Part shown: positions 7,588 through 16,133 of the stretch, piece after piece
How positions within the stretch are numbered: the stretch's first letter is position 1
How the letters are laid out: the number at the start of each line of letters is the position of its first letter
Source: Rhodoplanes roseus
GTDB lineage: Bacteria; Pseudomonadota; Alphaproteobacteria; Rhizobiales; Xanthobacteraceae
Assembly: GCF_003258865.1 (NCBI RefSeq)
Contig: NZ_NPEX01000047.1
Span: forward strand, 1 to 32,086
DNA length: 32,086 bases
Reading direction: 5' to 3'
Position numbers and translations under genes: made by a program
Notes under the pieces: generated by a model
Database searches by the model: none
What the model saw: only the letters and a program-made list of their open reading frames with translations
What the model was told of the DNA's origin: nothing

Positions 7588-8616
7588 ATGATTCAGAAGA
7601 ACACAGTCGATCCGACCCCGGTTGATCCGCTGAGCGAAGCGCTTTCCGCCATGCATATGGAAAGTAGTCTGCTCGCCATCTTCAATCTGCCGGGATTGTG
7701 GTCCGTCGCTCATCCGCGAAAAGGTGGTGTCGTCTGTCACATCGTTGCAGAGGGGACCTGCTTCTGTAATCCCGCGGAGGGCCCGACCATCGAGCTCGGA
7801 AGAGGCGATCTCATCGCGTTCCCGCACGGAGATCCGCATACGCTTGCGTCGAGCCCCGGGCTCAAGGGCACCCCGATCGCGCCGCTTCTCGACGCCATTG
7901 GACATCCCGTGTGGACGCCGCAGAACCAGTATCCGCGACCGGTGCGCTACTGGGGCAACGGGCCGGGCGCACGTACGCTGGTCATCGATCTGGTTTCTGC
8001 ATTTCCCGTTCCGAACCGCAACCTGCTGTTAAGGGCACTGCCGAGCGTCATGCATATCCGAGCGGAGCACCTGAAGGTTCGCTCCTGGCTGGATTTCGCG
8101 CTCGACATGGTGGCGAGCGAACCTCCGAAAGGGACGCCCGGCTACGCGGCCGCCGTGAGCCGGATGACCGACCTGATCTTTATCCAGGCGGTGCGCACCC
8201 ACCTGAGTATCCAGGCGGCCGATGCGCGCGGATGGCTCCGCGGCCTGTTTCATCCGCGCATCAGCCGCGCCCTGCAGGCGATCCATCACGATCCGCAGCG
8301 CAACTGGACGGTCGCGCAACTCGCTACTGAGGCCGGAATGTCCCGCACCCCGTTTGCGCTCGAGTTCACGGCCTGCCTCGAGTTGTCGCCGATCCGTTAC
8401 TTGACAGAATGGCGAATGCACCTTGCCTCGCGCCGCCTCGCGGAGGGAGTTCCGATCAGCGTCGTCGCCGACGAACTCGGCTACGCGTCTCCGATTTCCT
8501 TCGCCCGTACATTTCGGAGGGTCATGGGAATCACCCCTGGCGGCTATCGGCGTGGCGTCACGCGAGAAGACGCAATCGAAGCTAAGCCGGGCACCCCTCA
8601 TGCTCAACTGAATTGA
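7588..8616 (+). CDS. AraC-family transcriptional regulator with N-terminal cupin domain
   Basis: A 342-residue regulator. Residues about 10-200 form a Cupin_6-type ligand-binding domain (CHIVAEGTCFC, then GRGDLIAFPHGDPHTL, with the typical PHGDxH turn). Residues about 225-330 carry the two AraC helix-turn-helix motifs (WTVAQLATEAGMSRTPFALEF, then ISVVADELGYASPISFARTFRR) and end in the standard GxTPxxYR-like ITPGGYRR. GGAAGG lies just before the ATG. The gene is divergent from the aldehyde dehydrogenase with a 297-bp shared upstream region (7291-7587), so control of that gene in response to an aldehyde or its product is the simplest reading. The family is certain; ligand and target are inference. 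Confidence 0.9.
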   Translation: MIQKNTVDPTPVDPLSEALSAMHMESSLLAIFNLPGLWSVAHPRKGGVVCHIVAEGTCFCNPAEGPTIELGRGDLIAFPHGDPHTLASSPGLKGTPIAPLLDAIGHPVWTPQNQYPRPVRYWGNGPGARTLVIDLVSAFPVPNRNLLLRALPSVMHIRAEHLKVRSWLDFALDMVASEPPKGTPGYAAAVSRMTDLIFIQAVRTHLSIQAADARGWLRGLFHPRISRALQAIHHDPQRNWTVAQLATEAGMSRTPFALEFTACLELSPIRYLTEWRMHLASRRLAEGVPISVVADELGYASPISFARTFRRVMGITPGGYRRGVTREDAIEAKPGTPHAQLN

Positions 8617-8718
8617 GCAGCGCTCGGCCCGCAGCAAGGTAGCGAGCGAACACCGGCGATTGTCGAGGAGTTTGGTCGCGCAGCCCGGTATTTGAACTTG
8701 CGCGCCACAAAGATGCGG

Positions 8719-9585
8719 TTACGCGCCCATCCTTGCGGCAGCGAGTTCCCGTTTCACATATTGTGCGTAGTTTGTCGGATCGCGCCTCAGCAACCAGCGC
8801 AAGATGTTGGAATTGCCCGAGAGTCCGAAGAGATCATAGTAGAGGAACAGGCGCTCGACCCCGAGAGCCGCATATGCACCCTGGCTGCGAACGATCGGGA
8901 AGTTCTCGATCGCGGCCTCCTGCGAGATCCGTCGCGGTTCGATGCTTCGTCCGGACTCGCGGCTGATCAACTCCGCGACCTGACGGTAACTCATGTGGTC
9001 GGGACCACACAGGTGATAGGTGGCGCGCTCGTGGCCGTCTTCGGCAAGCACCTTGACGACGACCTCGCCGTAATCGAGGAGGTCGAGGAACGACATGGGC
9101 ATATCGAGCGAATACGGGAGTGCGAGGACGCCGCTTCCGATCACATTCGGGACGGAGACATTTTGCATGTAGTGCATGGGCTGCAGAATGGTATAAGCGA
9201 GTCCGGATTCAATTAGGTATCGTTCGACTGACAGTTTGGCTTGATGATTCACTAAGGCCTCGATCTGGGGATGCGCTACGGAAGAATAGACGAAACGCTT
9301 GACCCCGGACTGACGCGCGGCATCAATGACATTGATGCCGATGACGCTTTCCTTGGGATGCATGGCCGGGCCAATATGCAACACGGCGTTGACACCCTCC
9401 ATCGCACCCGCAAGAGTGGGCGGATGGAGCATGTCACCCAAAGCCGTCTCTTCGACGCCTAATTTTTCGAGCTGCTGCCGAGCAGCGTCAGAGTGCACGA
9501 GTGCGCGCACGGGACGCTGAAGCGCGCGCAAGCCCCTCAAGATATGACGACCGGTCTTGCCGGCAGCTCCAGTCACCAGAATCAT
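8719..9585 (-). CDS. NmrA/SDR-a family NAD(P)-binding protein
   Basis: A 288-residue atypical short-chain dehydrogenase-like protein. It starts MILVTGAAGKTG, the GxxGxxG dinucleotide-binding motif, and continues with an NmrA/TMR-like pattern (LHIGPAMHPKE, VKRFVYSSVAHP, YTILQPMHYMQN). Members act as NAD(P)-dependent reductases or redox-sensing regulators; the active-site Tyr-xxx-Lys of classical SDRs is not evident. The start at 9585 lies seven bases after the stop of the upstream SDR gene, so the two are an operon. It converges with the AraC gene across about 100 bases of featureless DNA. A quinone or NAD(P)H-dependent reductase role is likely; the substrate is unknown. Confidence 0.85.
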   Translation of the reverse strand: MILVTGAAGKTGRHILRGLRALQRPVRALVHSDAARQQLEKLGVEETALGDMLHPPTLAGAMEGVNAVLHIGPAMHPKESVIGINVIDAARQSGVKRFVYSSVAHPQIEALVNHQAKLSVERYLIESGLAYTILQPMHYMQNVSVPNVIGSGVLALPYSLDMPMSFLDLLDYGEVVVKVLAEDGHERATYHLCGPDHMSYRQVAELISRESGRSIEPRRISQEAAIENFPIVRSQGAYAALGVERLFLYYDLFGLSGNSNILRWLLRRDPTNYAQYVKRELAAARMGA

Positions 9586-9592
9586 GGCATTC

Positions 9593-10354
9593 TCACGAGT
9601 TTATCAGCGAGAAGACCTTTTTGGCGTTTTCAAGCGACGTAGCCGCAACGAGTCTCTTCGCGTCGCCCACGACGACTTCATCCGCACCAGACTCCAAGCC
9701 CTGCATTGCTTCGGCAACGAAAGCCTCCAGCGGCATGATGTTGATGGCCGAGCCGGAAGGCGGCGCCATTCTGCCCGATCCACCGAGTTCGGTGGCAACA
9801 TAGGGCGGAACGAGCTCCACGACCTCGACGCCAGAGTTCTTCAGTTGCGCGCGCAGCGAAAGCGTCCAGGCGTGAATGGCTGCCTTGGCCGCGCAGTAAA
9901 CAGGAAACCGTTCCACAGGAACGAATGCCAAGCCGGACGAGACATTGATCAGGGTCGCGCCGGATTGCGCAGCCAGGTGCGGGAGAAAGGCCGCGGCCAC
10001 CCGGATGGGACCGAGAAGATTGGTGTCGATCTCGGACTGGATCGCTTCGTGGTCGAGGATGTTCCCCGGGGCGAAGCTCATGCGCGTCTGCACACCCGCG
10101 TTGTTGAAGACGCAATTGACGGTCGGGAACTCCGAGATCACCTGTCGCGCAGTCTGCTGAATCGCGATGGCGTCGGTAACATCAAGGACAAAGTAGCGCA
10201 TCCCGGGATGACGCCCTGACATTTCCTTCAACCGATCTTCGCGGCGGCCGGTGACAATGACTTGGTTGCCGAGCTGGTAAAAGGCTTCCGCTAGTCCTCG
10301 TCCGATGCCAGAGGTACCGCCGGTGATGAGGACGGTGTTATCGCGCATTCGCAT
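9593..10354 (-). CDS. Short-chain dehydrogenase/reductase (DltE-like SDR)
   Basis: A 253-residue classical SDR. It shows TGGTSGIG at residues 11-18 (NAD(P) binding), NNAG at 84-87, the catalytic Ser in NVSSG (139-140), and YxxxK as YCAAK (Tyr153, Lys157). The sequence is closest in feel to the DltE-type oxidoreductases. The start is placed at the ATG at 10354 (MRMRDNTVLITGG); GGAG lies 12 bases upstream, so the ATG at 10348 is an alternative. It is the first gene of a two-gene operon with the NmrA-like protein. A palindrome shared with the Pao operon lies 126 bases upstream (10480-10493), suggesting TetR-type control. The substrate is unknown. Confidence 0.88.
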   Translation of the reverse strand: MRMRDNTVLITGGTSGIGRGLAEAFYQLGNQVIVTGRREDRLKEMSGRHPGMRYFVLDVTDAIAIQQTARQVISEFPTVNCVFNNAGVQTRMSFAPGNILDHEAIQSEIDTNLLGPIRVAAAFLPHLAAQSGATLINVSSGLAFVPVERFPVYCAAKAAIHAWTLSLRAQLKNSGVEVVELVPPYVATELGGSGRMAPPSGSAINIMPLEAFVAEAMQGLESGADEVVVGDAKRLVAATSLENAKKVFSLINS

Positions 10355-10478
10355 ATGCTTACAGGTCTCCAGTAAAGGTCCGCGGTAGAGAGGTGGGGAT
10401 CCGGAGCGCTTTGGCGTGAGCCATTCGAAGCGGCGTGTGCGGATCGCGGACGGCATTTCTCACCACGCATCAAATTAT

Positions 10479-10494
10479 ATGACTATCAAGTCAC
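10479..10494. promoter_or_regulatory. Palindromic operator ATGACT-N3-AAGTCAC, copy 1
   Basis: ATGACTATCAAGTCAC contains the inverted repeat TGACT-N4-AGTCA. The same arms, with the same flanking A and AC and a similar AATT tract just upstream, occur at 22009-22024 in front of the PaoABC-like operon and its TetR gene. The site lies upstream of the SDR-NmrA operon. The size and symmetry suit a TetR dimer. The palindrome is seen; the protein that binds it is inferred. Confidence 0.6.
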
Positions 10495-10559
10495 CGAAAT
10501 CAACCCCGGGTGCCCGCGGCGCCCGAGCGATCGCGGTCCGGTTTGTCGGGCCCGTTTCT

Positions 10560-10912
10560 CGGCGATGTCCGATTGGGGCGCGACGCGTCCGCCCGGGTCG
10601 CGCCGTTGGCGGCGTTTCCAACTGGTCTGCACGGCCTCCCATGAGCAGATCTGGTCCTCCGTGTCCACGTATTCGCAGCCGCACGCATCCATGCCGACGA
10701 TACGCCGGTACCGCTCTGGCGAAGGGCAAGACGCGTACCGGCCGCTTGTAGACCTACGTCCGGGACGATCGTCCGTTCAGCGGCCACGATCCGCCGGCCG
10801 CGGCGTTCTTCTGCTCGCGCGATCGCAGTGGCGATCATCCGCCGCTGCGGCTGCGGCCTGACTACCCCGGATCTCTGCCCAAAGACATCCTTGCGGCCTT
10901 TACCGGATGGGT
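10560..10912 (+). pseudogene. IS66-family transposase (TnpC) remnant
   Basis: The plus strand preserves a central piece of an IS66 TnpC transposase. HADDTPVP at about 10690-10713 carries the first catalytic Asp. After a frameshift come GKTRTGRL, a TAG in place of the family's Trp at 10748-10750, then TYVRDDRPFSGHDPPAAAFF and SRDRSGDHP, and a degraded end (DYPGSLPKDILAAF). Weaker traces (MSDWG, HVFAAARIHADD) reach back to about 10560. TnpA, TnpB, the catalytic C-terminus and terminal repeats are absent. The match to the conserved RLWxYVRDDRPFxGxxPPAAxFxYSxDRxGxHP block is strong. Confidence 0.8.
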
Positions 10913-11082
10913 ACCTTGCATTGACGAGCAGAGGCAGTTCATAATCAGGACATGGGACTTGGTCTCTCTCTGCCTGAGTGACGGCGAGCGAGCTTCTCGC
11001 GATCCTTACGGGACACGGGACCGCCGTCGCCTAAGAAGCCGCTAGCTCGCGTCAATTGGGCTGACTCTTTAGGAAAAGGCGT

Positions 11083-11105
11083 GCTTCGCCTGATCCTAGC
11101 GAAGC
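11083..11105 (-). terminator. Hairpin after the CecR-like regulator gene
   Basis: GCTTCGC and GCGAAGC form a 7-bp stem with a 9-base loop, 28 bases past the stop of the minus-strand TetR gene. There is no clear U-run, so this is a weak candidate. The rest of 10913-11133 shows no gene. Confidence 0.3.
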
Positions 11106-11133
11106 GGCTTGGCGCTGTTACTTCCGCCAACGC

Positions 11134-11790
11134 TTATTTCCGGCGCGCACTGCTTTCCCGCCCAATTGCATCAAGTCCCCCGATAGCGAATTTGTAGAGA
11201 TGTTCGACCAGAGCCCGACGCGGCATGCGGCGGATTTCATCTGCGACCGGGGCGACATTGCGCCCTACGACCAGCATCATCGCACAAGGAGCCATGACAC
11301 TGATGAGGCAACGAAGCAGCGAGGGATCGCCAACGGGTATGTCGGTGATCTTGCTTAGAATTCCCAGAACGATCTGCAGCTTTGCGGTGATCTCCTTCTT
11401 CTGCAGAACCCGAACGTGGGAGGATGGCGACAGCAGCTCCCGGCTCAACACCCTCGCATGCCAGCCCTGATCAAGGACTGCGCTCTCCACCAATCCCTCC
11501 ATGAGCTTCTTGAGCTTCTCTGGCCCGGACATATGGCTCGAGGCGACCTGTTGCAGACTCTCGATGCTGATAAGCCGGTGGTGAGCTTCCAGCAGCACGG
11601 CCTCATAGAGGCCGCTGCGACTCTTGAAATGATAGTTGATCGAAGCCAGATCGACTCTGGCGCTCGCAGCAATGATCTTATTTGTGGTTTCGGCGAAGCC
11701 GTTCGATGCGAACAGTTTGCCGGCCGCTTCCAGAATACGATTGTAGGTCGTCTCACCGTCGGCTCGCTGCACGCGAACTGCTTTGTTCAT
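11134..11790 (-). CDS. cecR: TetR-family regulator, CecR (YbiH)-like
   Basis: A regulator of 218 residues. The N-terminal helix-turn-helix is clear (ILEAAGKLFASNGFAETTNK, then ASARVDLASINYHFKSRSGL). The C-terminal part has the CecR/DUF1956 flavour, with the family's HxRVLSRELLSPS stretch after a conserved GW. In enterobacteria cecR precedes ybhGFSR, and here an identical gene set follows divergently at 12229-17246, so the assignment is supported by context. The start is set at the ATG at 11790; a GTG three codons upstream (11799) is an alternative. It probably represses the exporter operon and perhaps itself. The effector is not known from sequence; E. coli CecR is linked to cephalosporin and chloramphenicol tolerance. 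Confidence 0.85.
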   Translation of the reverse strand: MNKAVRVQRADGETTYNRILEAAGKLFASNGFAETTNKIIAASARVDLASINYHFKSRSGLYEAVLLEAHHRLISIESLQQVASSHMSGPEKLKKLMEGLVESAVLDQGWHARVLSRELLSPSSHVRVLQKKEITAKLQIVLGILSKITDIPVGDPSLLRCLISVMAPCAMMLVVGRNVAPVADEIRRMPRRALVEHLYKFAIGGLDAIGRESSARRK

Positions 11791-12172
11791 GGCGTCCACT
11801 CAATCGGACGGTCGGTCTTCGGTCTGCCCCACAAGCCTTCGCGCAAACCTCTCATGGCGATCCCTGATCATATTTGGTATTGTTTGGAAATGGCCGAGAA
11901 ATTTCGTCCTATACCGTCGAGCTGATCAATGCCCCCCTGGCGATGCGATCCCCAGCCCCTCGGATGTCTCTAGCCCGTTCCGGGCCACAGGACCAAGGCC
12001 TCAGGATCCGGCGCGCCTCAGGGATAGCCGCTTCTACGCCAAGTCGTCGGTCGGAGCTGTGCAACAAGAACACGCCGAACCCGTTTCTGGAGAGGCGCTT
12101 GCTGAAACACCTGGCGGTCCGGCGCCGCCGAAATCGCGCATCTCCTCTCAGTGGGGCTCGACATTAGACCTC

Positions 12173-12201
12173 TTGCGTCTTAAATTCAATTTAATTTTAA
12201 A
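12173..12201 (+). promoter_or_regulatory. Promoter with 15-bp palindromic operator before the exporter operon
   Basis: TTAAATTCAATTTAA at 12180-12194 is a perfect palindrome centred on C12187, in an AT-rich patch just before the membrane fusion protein gene. A possible -35 (TTGCGT, 12173-12178) and -10 (TTTAAA, 12196-12201) are 17 bases apart, which would put the palindrome in the spacer, a usual place for a TetR-type repressor. CecR binding is inferred. The rest of 11791-12228 shows no gene. Confidence 0.5.
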
Positions 12202-12228
12202 CGAAGCCGCGTTCGAGAAGTGCCTGGA

Positions 12229-13227
12229 ATGAAGAAAGTCCTCATCTCCGTTCTGCTTATGGCGGTGGTGGTCGCCGCCGGCTGGTGCTGGTGGACCCGT
12301 CGTCACGCTGGCGACGCCGGCGAGTTGGTGCTGCACGGCAATGTGGACATCCGGCAGGTCTCGCTCGCCTTCGACGGCAGCGGCCGGATCACGGAGATGC
12401 GCGTCGAAGAGGGCGACCAGGTGACTTTCGGTCAGGTGATCGCCCTGCTCGACACGCGGATCTTGGAGATTCAGGCTGATCAAGCCGAAGCTCAACTCGA
12501 CGCCCAGCGAGAGGCGCTCCGCAAGCTCCGTAACGGCTCTCGCCCGGAAGAAATCGAACAGGCGCGCGCCCAATTGGCGTCGTCCGAAGCTTCTGCTGCC
12601 CGCGCCGACCAGGATTACTCCCGTGCGACCAACCTGCTGGCAACCAACAGCGGCGCAATCACTGCGCAGACCGTCGATCAGCGGCGGGCCGACGCCCACG
12701 CCGCGCGGGCGAAGGTCGACGAACTGCGCGCCACGTTGCAATTAGCCGTCAAGGGACCTCGGGCCGAAGATATCGCGAGTGCCGAAGCCCAGCTCAAGGC
12801 ATTCGAAGCTCAGCTGGCCCAACTGCGTCATCAGATCGAACTCGGGCGGCTCCAGGCTCCTGCGGATTCCGTGGTGCGTTCCCGCCTGCACGAGCCCGGT
12901 GACATGGTCACGGCCCAGTCGCCCGTGTACGCGCTCGCGCTCACGAAACCGAAGTGGGCGCGCGTTTATGTCAGCGAACCGGACCTCGGCAAGATCAAGC
13001 CGCGCATGGAGGCCCGGGTCTTCACCGACAGCCATCCCGCCAGGCCGGTCAGCGGAACGGTCGGCTACATCTCGTCTGTTGCCGAGTTCACGCCGAAATC
13101 GGTGGAGACCGAAGAATTGCGGACCAGTCTCGTCTACGAGGTTCGCGTCGTCGTCGAAGACGACGCCGATACCCTCCGTCTGGGCCAACCGGTCACTGTC
13201 CGTCTGCTGGTCGGGCGGAGCCCATGA
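12229..13227 (+). CDS. ybhG: HlyD-family membrane fusion protein of an ABC exporter (YbhG-like)
   Basis: A 332-residue periplasmic adaptor. It has an N-terminal membrane anchor (VLISVLLMAVVVAAG), a first biotinyl-lipoyl half (GNVDIRQVSLAFDGSGRI), a long alpha-helical coiled coil at about residues 85-200 rich in Ala, Glu, Gln and Arg, the second lipoyl half (LQAPADSVV, EPGDMV) and a beta-barrel part near the C-terminus. Adaptors of this kind link inner-membrane ABC transporters to an outer-membrane channel. The start is the ATG at 12229 (MKKVLIS); a GTG three codons earlier is possible. Its stop overlaps the ATG of the ATPase gene by four bases, so translation is coupled. It is the first gene of the ybhGFSR-like operon. 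Confidence 0.9.
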   Translation: MKKVLISVLLMAVVVAAGWCWWTRRHAGDAGELVLHGNVDIRQVSLAFDGSGRITEMRVEEGDQVTFGQVIALLDTRILEIQADQAEAQLDAQREALRKLRNGSRPEEIEQARAQLASSEASAARADQDYSRATNLLATNSGAITAQTVDQRRADAHAARAKVDELRATLQLAVKGPRAEDIASAEAQLKAFEAQLAQLRHQIELGRLQAPADSVVRSRLHEPGDMVTAQSPVYALALTKPKWARVYVSEPDLGKIKPRMEARVFTDSHPARPVSGTVGYISSVAEFTPKSVETEELRTSLVYEVRVVVEDDADTLRLGQPVTVRLLVGRSP

Positions 13228-15002
13228 CGAGCAGCGGGAACGCGATCGTCGCGGTCGAGGCTCTGAGAAGGACCTTCGAGGATCCGGGGGGCGGCGTCAT
13301 TGCCGCTGTCGACGACCTGTCCATGATGGTGCGCACAGGACAGCTGACCGCGCTGGTCGGCCCGGACGGTGCCGGCAAGACGACGCTCATGCGGATGTTC
13401 GCCGGCCTGCTCGGGCCCGACTCCGGATCGCTGCGTGTGCTCGGCATCGACGTGACGGCCGATCCGCAATCAGTGCAGGACCGCATCAGCTACATGCCGC
13501 AGCGTTTCGGCCTGTACGAAGACCTGAGCGTGCAGGAGAACCTGACCCTTTACGCCGATCTTCATGGCGTTCCGCAGGATCAGCGCCGGGAGCGCTTTTC
13601 GCGAATGCTCGAAATGACCGACCTGACGCGCTTCACCGGCCGGCCGGCCGGCAAGCTCTCCGGCGGCATGAAGCAGAAGCTAGGGCTCGCCTGCACGCTG
13701 GTGCGGTCTCCCGACCTGCTTCTCCTCGACGAGCCGAGTGTCGGTGTGGACCCGCTGTCACGCCGTGACTTGTGGACCATCGTTCAACAACTCGTCGACG
13801 AGGAGCATCTCAGCGTCATCGTCAGCACGGCCTACATGGACGAAGCCGAACGCTGTGCGCAGGTTTTCGTCATGAACCGGGGCAAGTTGCTGGCGGAAGG
13901 CGCTCCCGAGAGCCTGCGGACGCGCGCCCACGGCCTGACCTTCACGGCCGTTCCGCCCGGCGGCACGCCCGCACGGGAATTGCAAGCTCGCCTCATCGAC
14001 GCCCCGGAGCTGATCATCGATGCTGTACCGGTCGGTGGCAACGTTCGCTTCATCCGCCGACCCGAAGCCGATCCCGTGCGATTGAGCGACTTGCTTCGCG
14101 GCGCGCGCTGCGAGGCACGCCGGGAGGAACTCGAGGATGCCTTCATGATGCTGCTTCAGCAGCATCATGAGCAAGAGACGGAAAGTCCGGCGACGCCTTC
14201 GCCCGCGATAGCGGTCGCCATGCCTCGGACTGCGGGTGGCGGTGACAAGCCGGTGATCATCGTGCGCGATCTCGTGCGAACGTTCGGAGACTTCACGGCG
14301 GTCGCGAGCACATCATTCGACGTGGCCCGCGGCGAGATCTTCGGGTTACTCGGCCCGAACGGCGCGGGGAAGACGACCACGTTCCGGATGTTGTGTGGCC
14401 TGTTGCCGGCGACCAGCGGGCGGCTCCAGGTCGCGGGGCGCAACCTGCGCACTGCGGGCGCGCAAGCGCGCGCCCGCATCGGGTACGTCTCGCAGAGATT
14501 CGCGCTCTACGGCAACTTGACGGTTCGGAACAATCTGGAGTTTTTCGGCGGTGCTTACGGCCTGCGAGGCAAGGCTCTCAAGGCCCGCGTCGAGGCCTCG
14601 CTCGCGCAGTTCGGCCTGGATGCGTCAGCCAAGAGCGGACTCCTTCCCGCCGGCTACAAGCAGCGCCTCGCCATGGCGACAGGCCTCCTGCACGAGCCCG
14701 ACATCCTGTTCCTGGACGAGCCCACCAGCGGTATCGATCCACTCGCCCGCCGGGCTTTCTGGCGGACCATCACCGCCCTCGCCAAGAGCGGCGTGACGAT
14801 CATCGTCACCACTCATTTCATGGAAGAAGCCGAATACTGCGATCGTATCGCAATTCAGGACGCCGGCCAGATGCTCGCCTTGGGTACGCCGACGGAAGTC
14901 CGCGAGCAGGCAGCAGAGGCTGCCGGCGATATGAACAGCGCGTTCATCGCCATTGTGGAACGAGGCCGCGCACGCCGCGAAGCCCAGGGGGCAGCGACGT
15001 GA
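13224..15002 (+). CDS. ybhF: Tandem ABC transporter ATPase (YbhF-like)
   Basis: Two nucleotide-binding domains in one 592-residue chain. NBD1 has Walker A GPDGAGKT (46-53), signature LSGGMKQ (145-151) and Walker B LLLLDEP (165-171). NBD2 has Walker A GPNGAGKT (377-384), a degenerate signature LPAGYKQRL (474-482) and Walker B ILFLDEP (494-500), each followed by a switch His or a related residue (TTHFMEEAE in NBD2, STAYMDEAE in NBD1, so NBD1 lacks the H-loop His). The asymmetry suggests one competent and one regulatory ATP site. The start ATG at 13224 overlaps the upstream stop (ATGA); the frame itself stays open much farther upstream. It powers the two permeases encoded next. Confidence 0.92.
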   Translation: MTSSGNAIVAVEALRRTFEDPGGGVIAAVDDLSMMVRTGQLTALVGPDGAGKTTLMRMFAGLLGPDSGSLRVLGIDVTADPQSVQDRISYMPQRFGLYEDLSVQENLTLYADLHGVPQDQRRERFSRMLEMTDLTRFTGRPAGKLSGGMKQKLGLACTLVRSPDLLLLDEPSVGVDPLSRRDLWTIVQQLVDEEHLSVIVSTAYMDEAERCAQVFVMNRGKLLAEGAPESLRTRAHGLTFTAVPPGGTPARELQARLIDAPELIIDAVPVGGNVRFIRRPEADPVRLSDLLRGARCEARREELEDAFMMLLQQHHEQETESPATPSPAIAVAMPRTAGGGDKPVIIVRDLVRTFGDFTAVASTSFDVARGEIFGLLGPNGAGKTTTFRMLCGLLPATSGRLQVAGRNLRTAGAQARARIGYVSQRFALYGNLTVRNNLEFFGGAYGLRGKALKARVEASLAQFGLDASAKSGLLPAGYKQRLAMATGLLHEPDILFLDEPTSGIDPLARRAFWRTITALAKSGVTIIVTTHFMEEAEYCDRIAIQDAGQMLALGTPTEVREQAAEAAGDMNSAFIAIVERGRARREAQGAAT

Positions 15003-16129
15003 ACACCTCTGGTTTCGCCACAAGGCTCCTGGCGCTGATCCGAAAGGAAACGCGTCAGATGCTGCGTGACCGCAGCAACCTGACCGTCGGGCTCCTGCTG
15101 CCGATCTGCCTGATCCTCGTATTCGGCTTCGGGATTTCCTTCGACGTCAAGAATGCGCGTGTCACGGTCGTGCTGGAGGACAACTCCCCGACCGCGCGCG
15201 ATGCGCTCGCAGGACTTCGGGGCTCTCCCTATCTGGCACCCACTTGGGTCACCTCGATGGCGGAGGCCGGACGGATGCTTCGGGCCGCCGAGACCGATGC
15301 GATCCTGCGGGTGCCGGTCGACTTTTCGCGGCGGCTGGCATCCGGCGACGGTCGATTGCAGCTGGTGCTTAACGGCGTGGACTCCACCACCGCCGCGACC
15401 ATCGAGGGCTACGTGAGCGGGGCCCTTGCCGGCCCGACGCAGCGACAGGCCGATCGCGCCGGCAACAAGCCCCCTGCGGCTGCGAGCGTGACCGTCGTAC
15501 AACGGACCTGGTTCAACGAGGCGAACGAAAGTACCTGGTTCGTCGTGCCGGGGGTGATCGTTCTGGTGATGACCCTGATCGGCGCTTTTCTCACCTCGCT
15601 TCTGGTGGCGCGTGAATGGGAACGCGGAACGCTCGAATCCTTGTTCGTCACGCCTGTGCGGCCCTTCGAACTAGTGATCGCTAAGCTGGCGCCCTACCTC
15701 GTGGTCGGGGCCGTCGATCTCGTGATGTGCCTGCTCGCCGCGCGAGTCCTGTTCCTCGTGCCCATGCGCGGTTCGCTGTGGGTGATCATCGTCGCCGCGC
15801 TACTCTATCTGACCGTGTCGCTCGAGCTCGGCCTGTTCATCTCGGCCGCGACCCGCAATCAGTTCACGGCGAGTCAGATGGCGCTGCTGACCAGCTTCAT
15901 GCCGGCCATGATGCTGTCCGGATTCGTATTCGATCTGCGCAACCTGCCGGTGGTGGTCCAGGTCATCAGTCACCTGTTGCCGGCGACCCACTTCATGGGA
16001 CTCATCAAGACCCTGTTCATGGTCGGCGACTATTGGCCGGATATCCTTCGGGACTGCGGCATCCTCGTACTCTACTCCGTGGTTCTGATCGAAGCGACCC
16101 GCCGCTTACTCAAGAAGAGTCTGGGCTGA
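14999..16129 (+). CDS. ybhS: ABC-2 type permease 1 (YbhS-like)
   Basis: A 376-residue ABC-2 permease. It begins VNTSGFATRLLALIRKETRQ, followed by a first transmembrane helix (NLTVGLLLPICLILVFGFGI), a large periplasmic domain of about 140 residues, and five or so C-terminal helices with the family's REWERGTLESLFVTP motif and FMPAMMLSGFVFDLRNLP near the end. The start is a GTG at 14999 that overlaps the ATPase stop (GTGA), with AGGGGG upstream. The frame is open far upstream but that part is the ATPase in another frame. Together with the next permease it forms the membrane channel of the exporter; the exported compound is unknown, drugs or lipophilic cations being usual for the family. Confidence 0.9.
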   Translation: MNTSGFATRLLALIRKETRQMLRDRSNLTVGLLLPICLILVFGFGISFDVKNARVTVVLEDNSPTARDALAGLRGSPYLAPTWVTSMAEAGRMLRAAETDAILRVPVDFSRRLASGDGRLQLVLNGVDSTTAATIEGYVSGALAGPTQRQADRAGNKPPAAASVTVVQRTWFNEANESTWFVVPGVIVLVMTLIGAFLTSLLVAREWERGTLESLFVTPVRPFELVIAKLAPYLVVGAVDLVMCLLAARVLFLVPMRGSLWVIIVAALLYLTVSLELGLFISAATRNQFTASQMALLTSFMPAMMLSGFVFDLRNLPVVVQVISHLLPATHFMGLIKTLFMVGDYWPDILRDCGILVLYSVVLIEATRRLLKKSLG

Positions 16130-16133
16130 CCCG

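Noticed and set aside
10945-11130. 61-codon minus-strand frame near the CecR-like gene
   Set aside because: No RBS or similarity; it overlaps the terminator-like hairpin.
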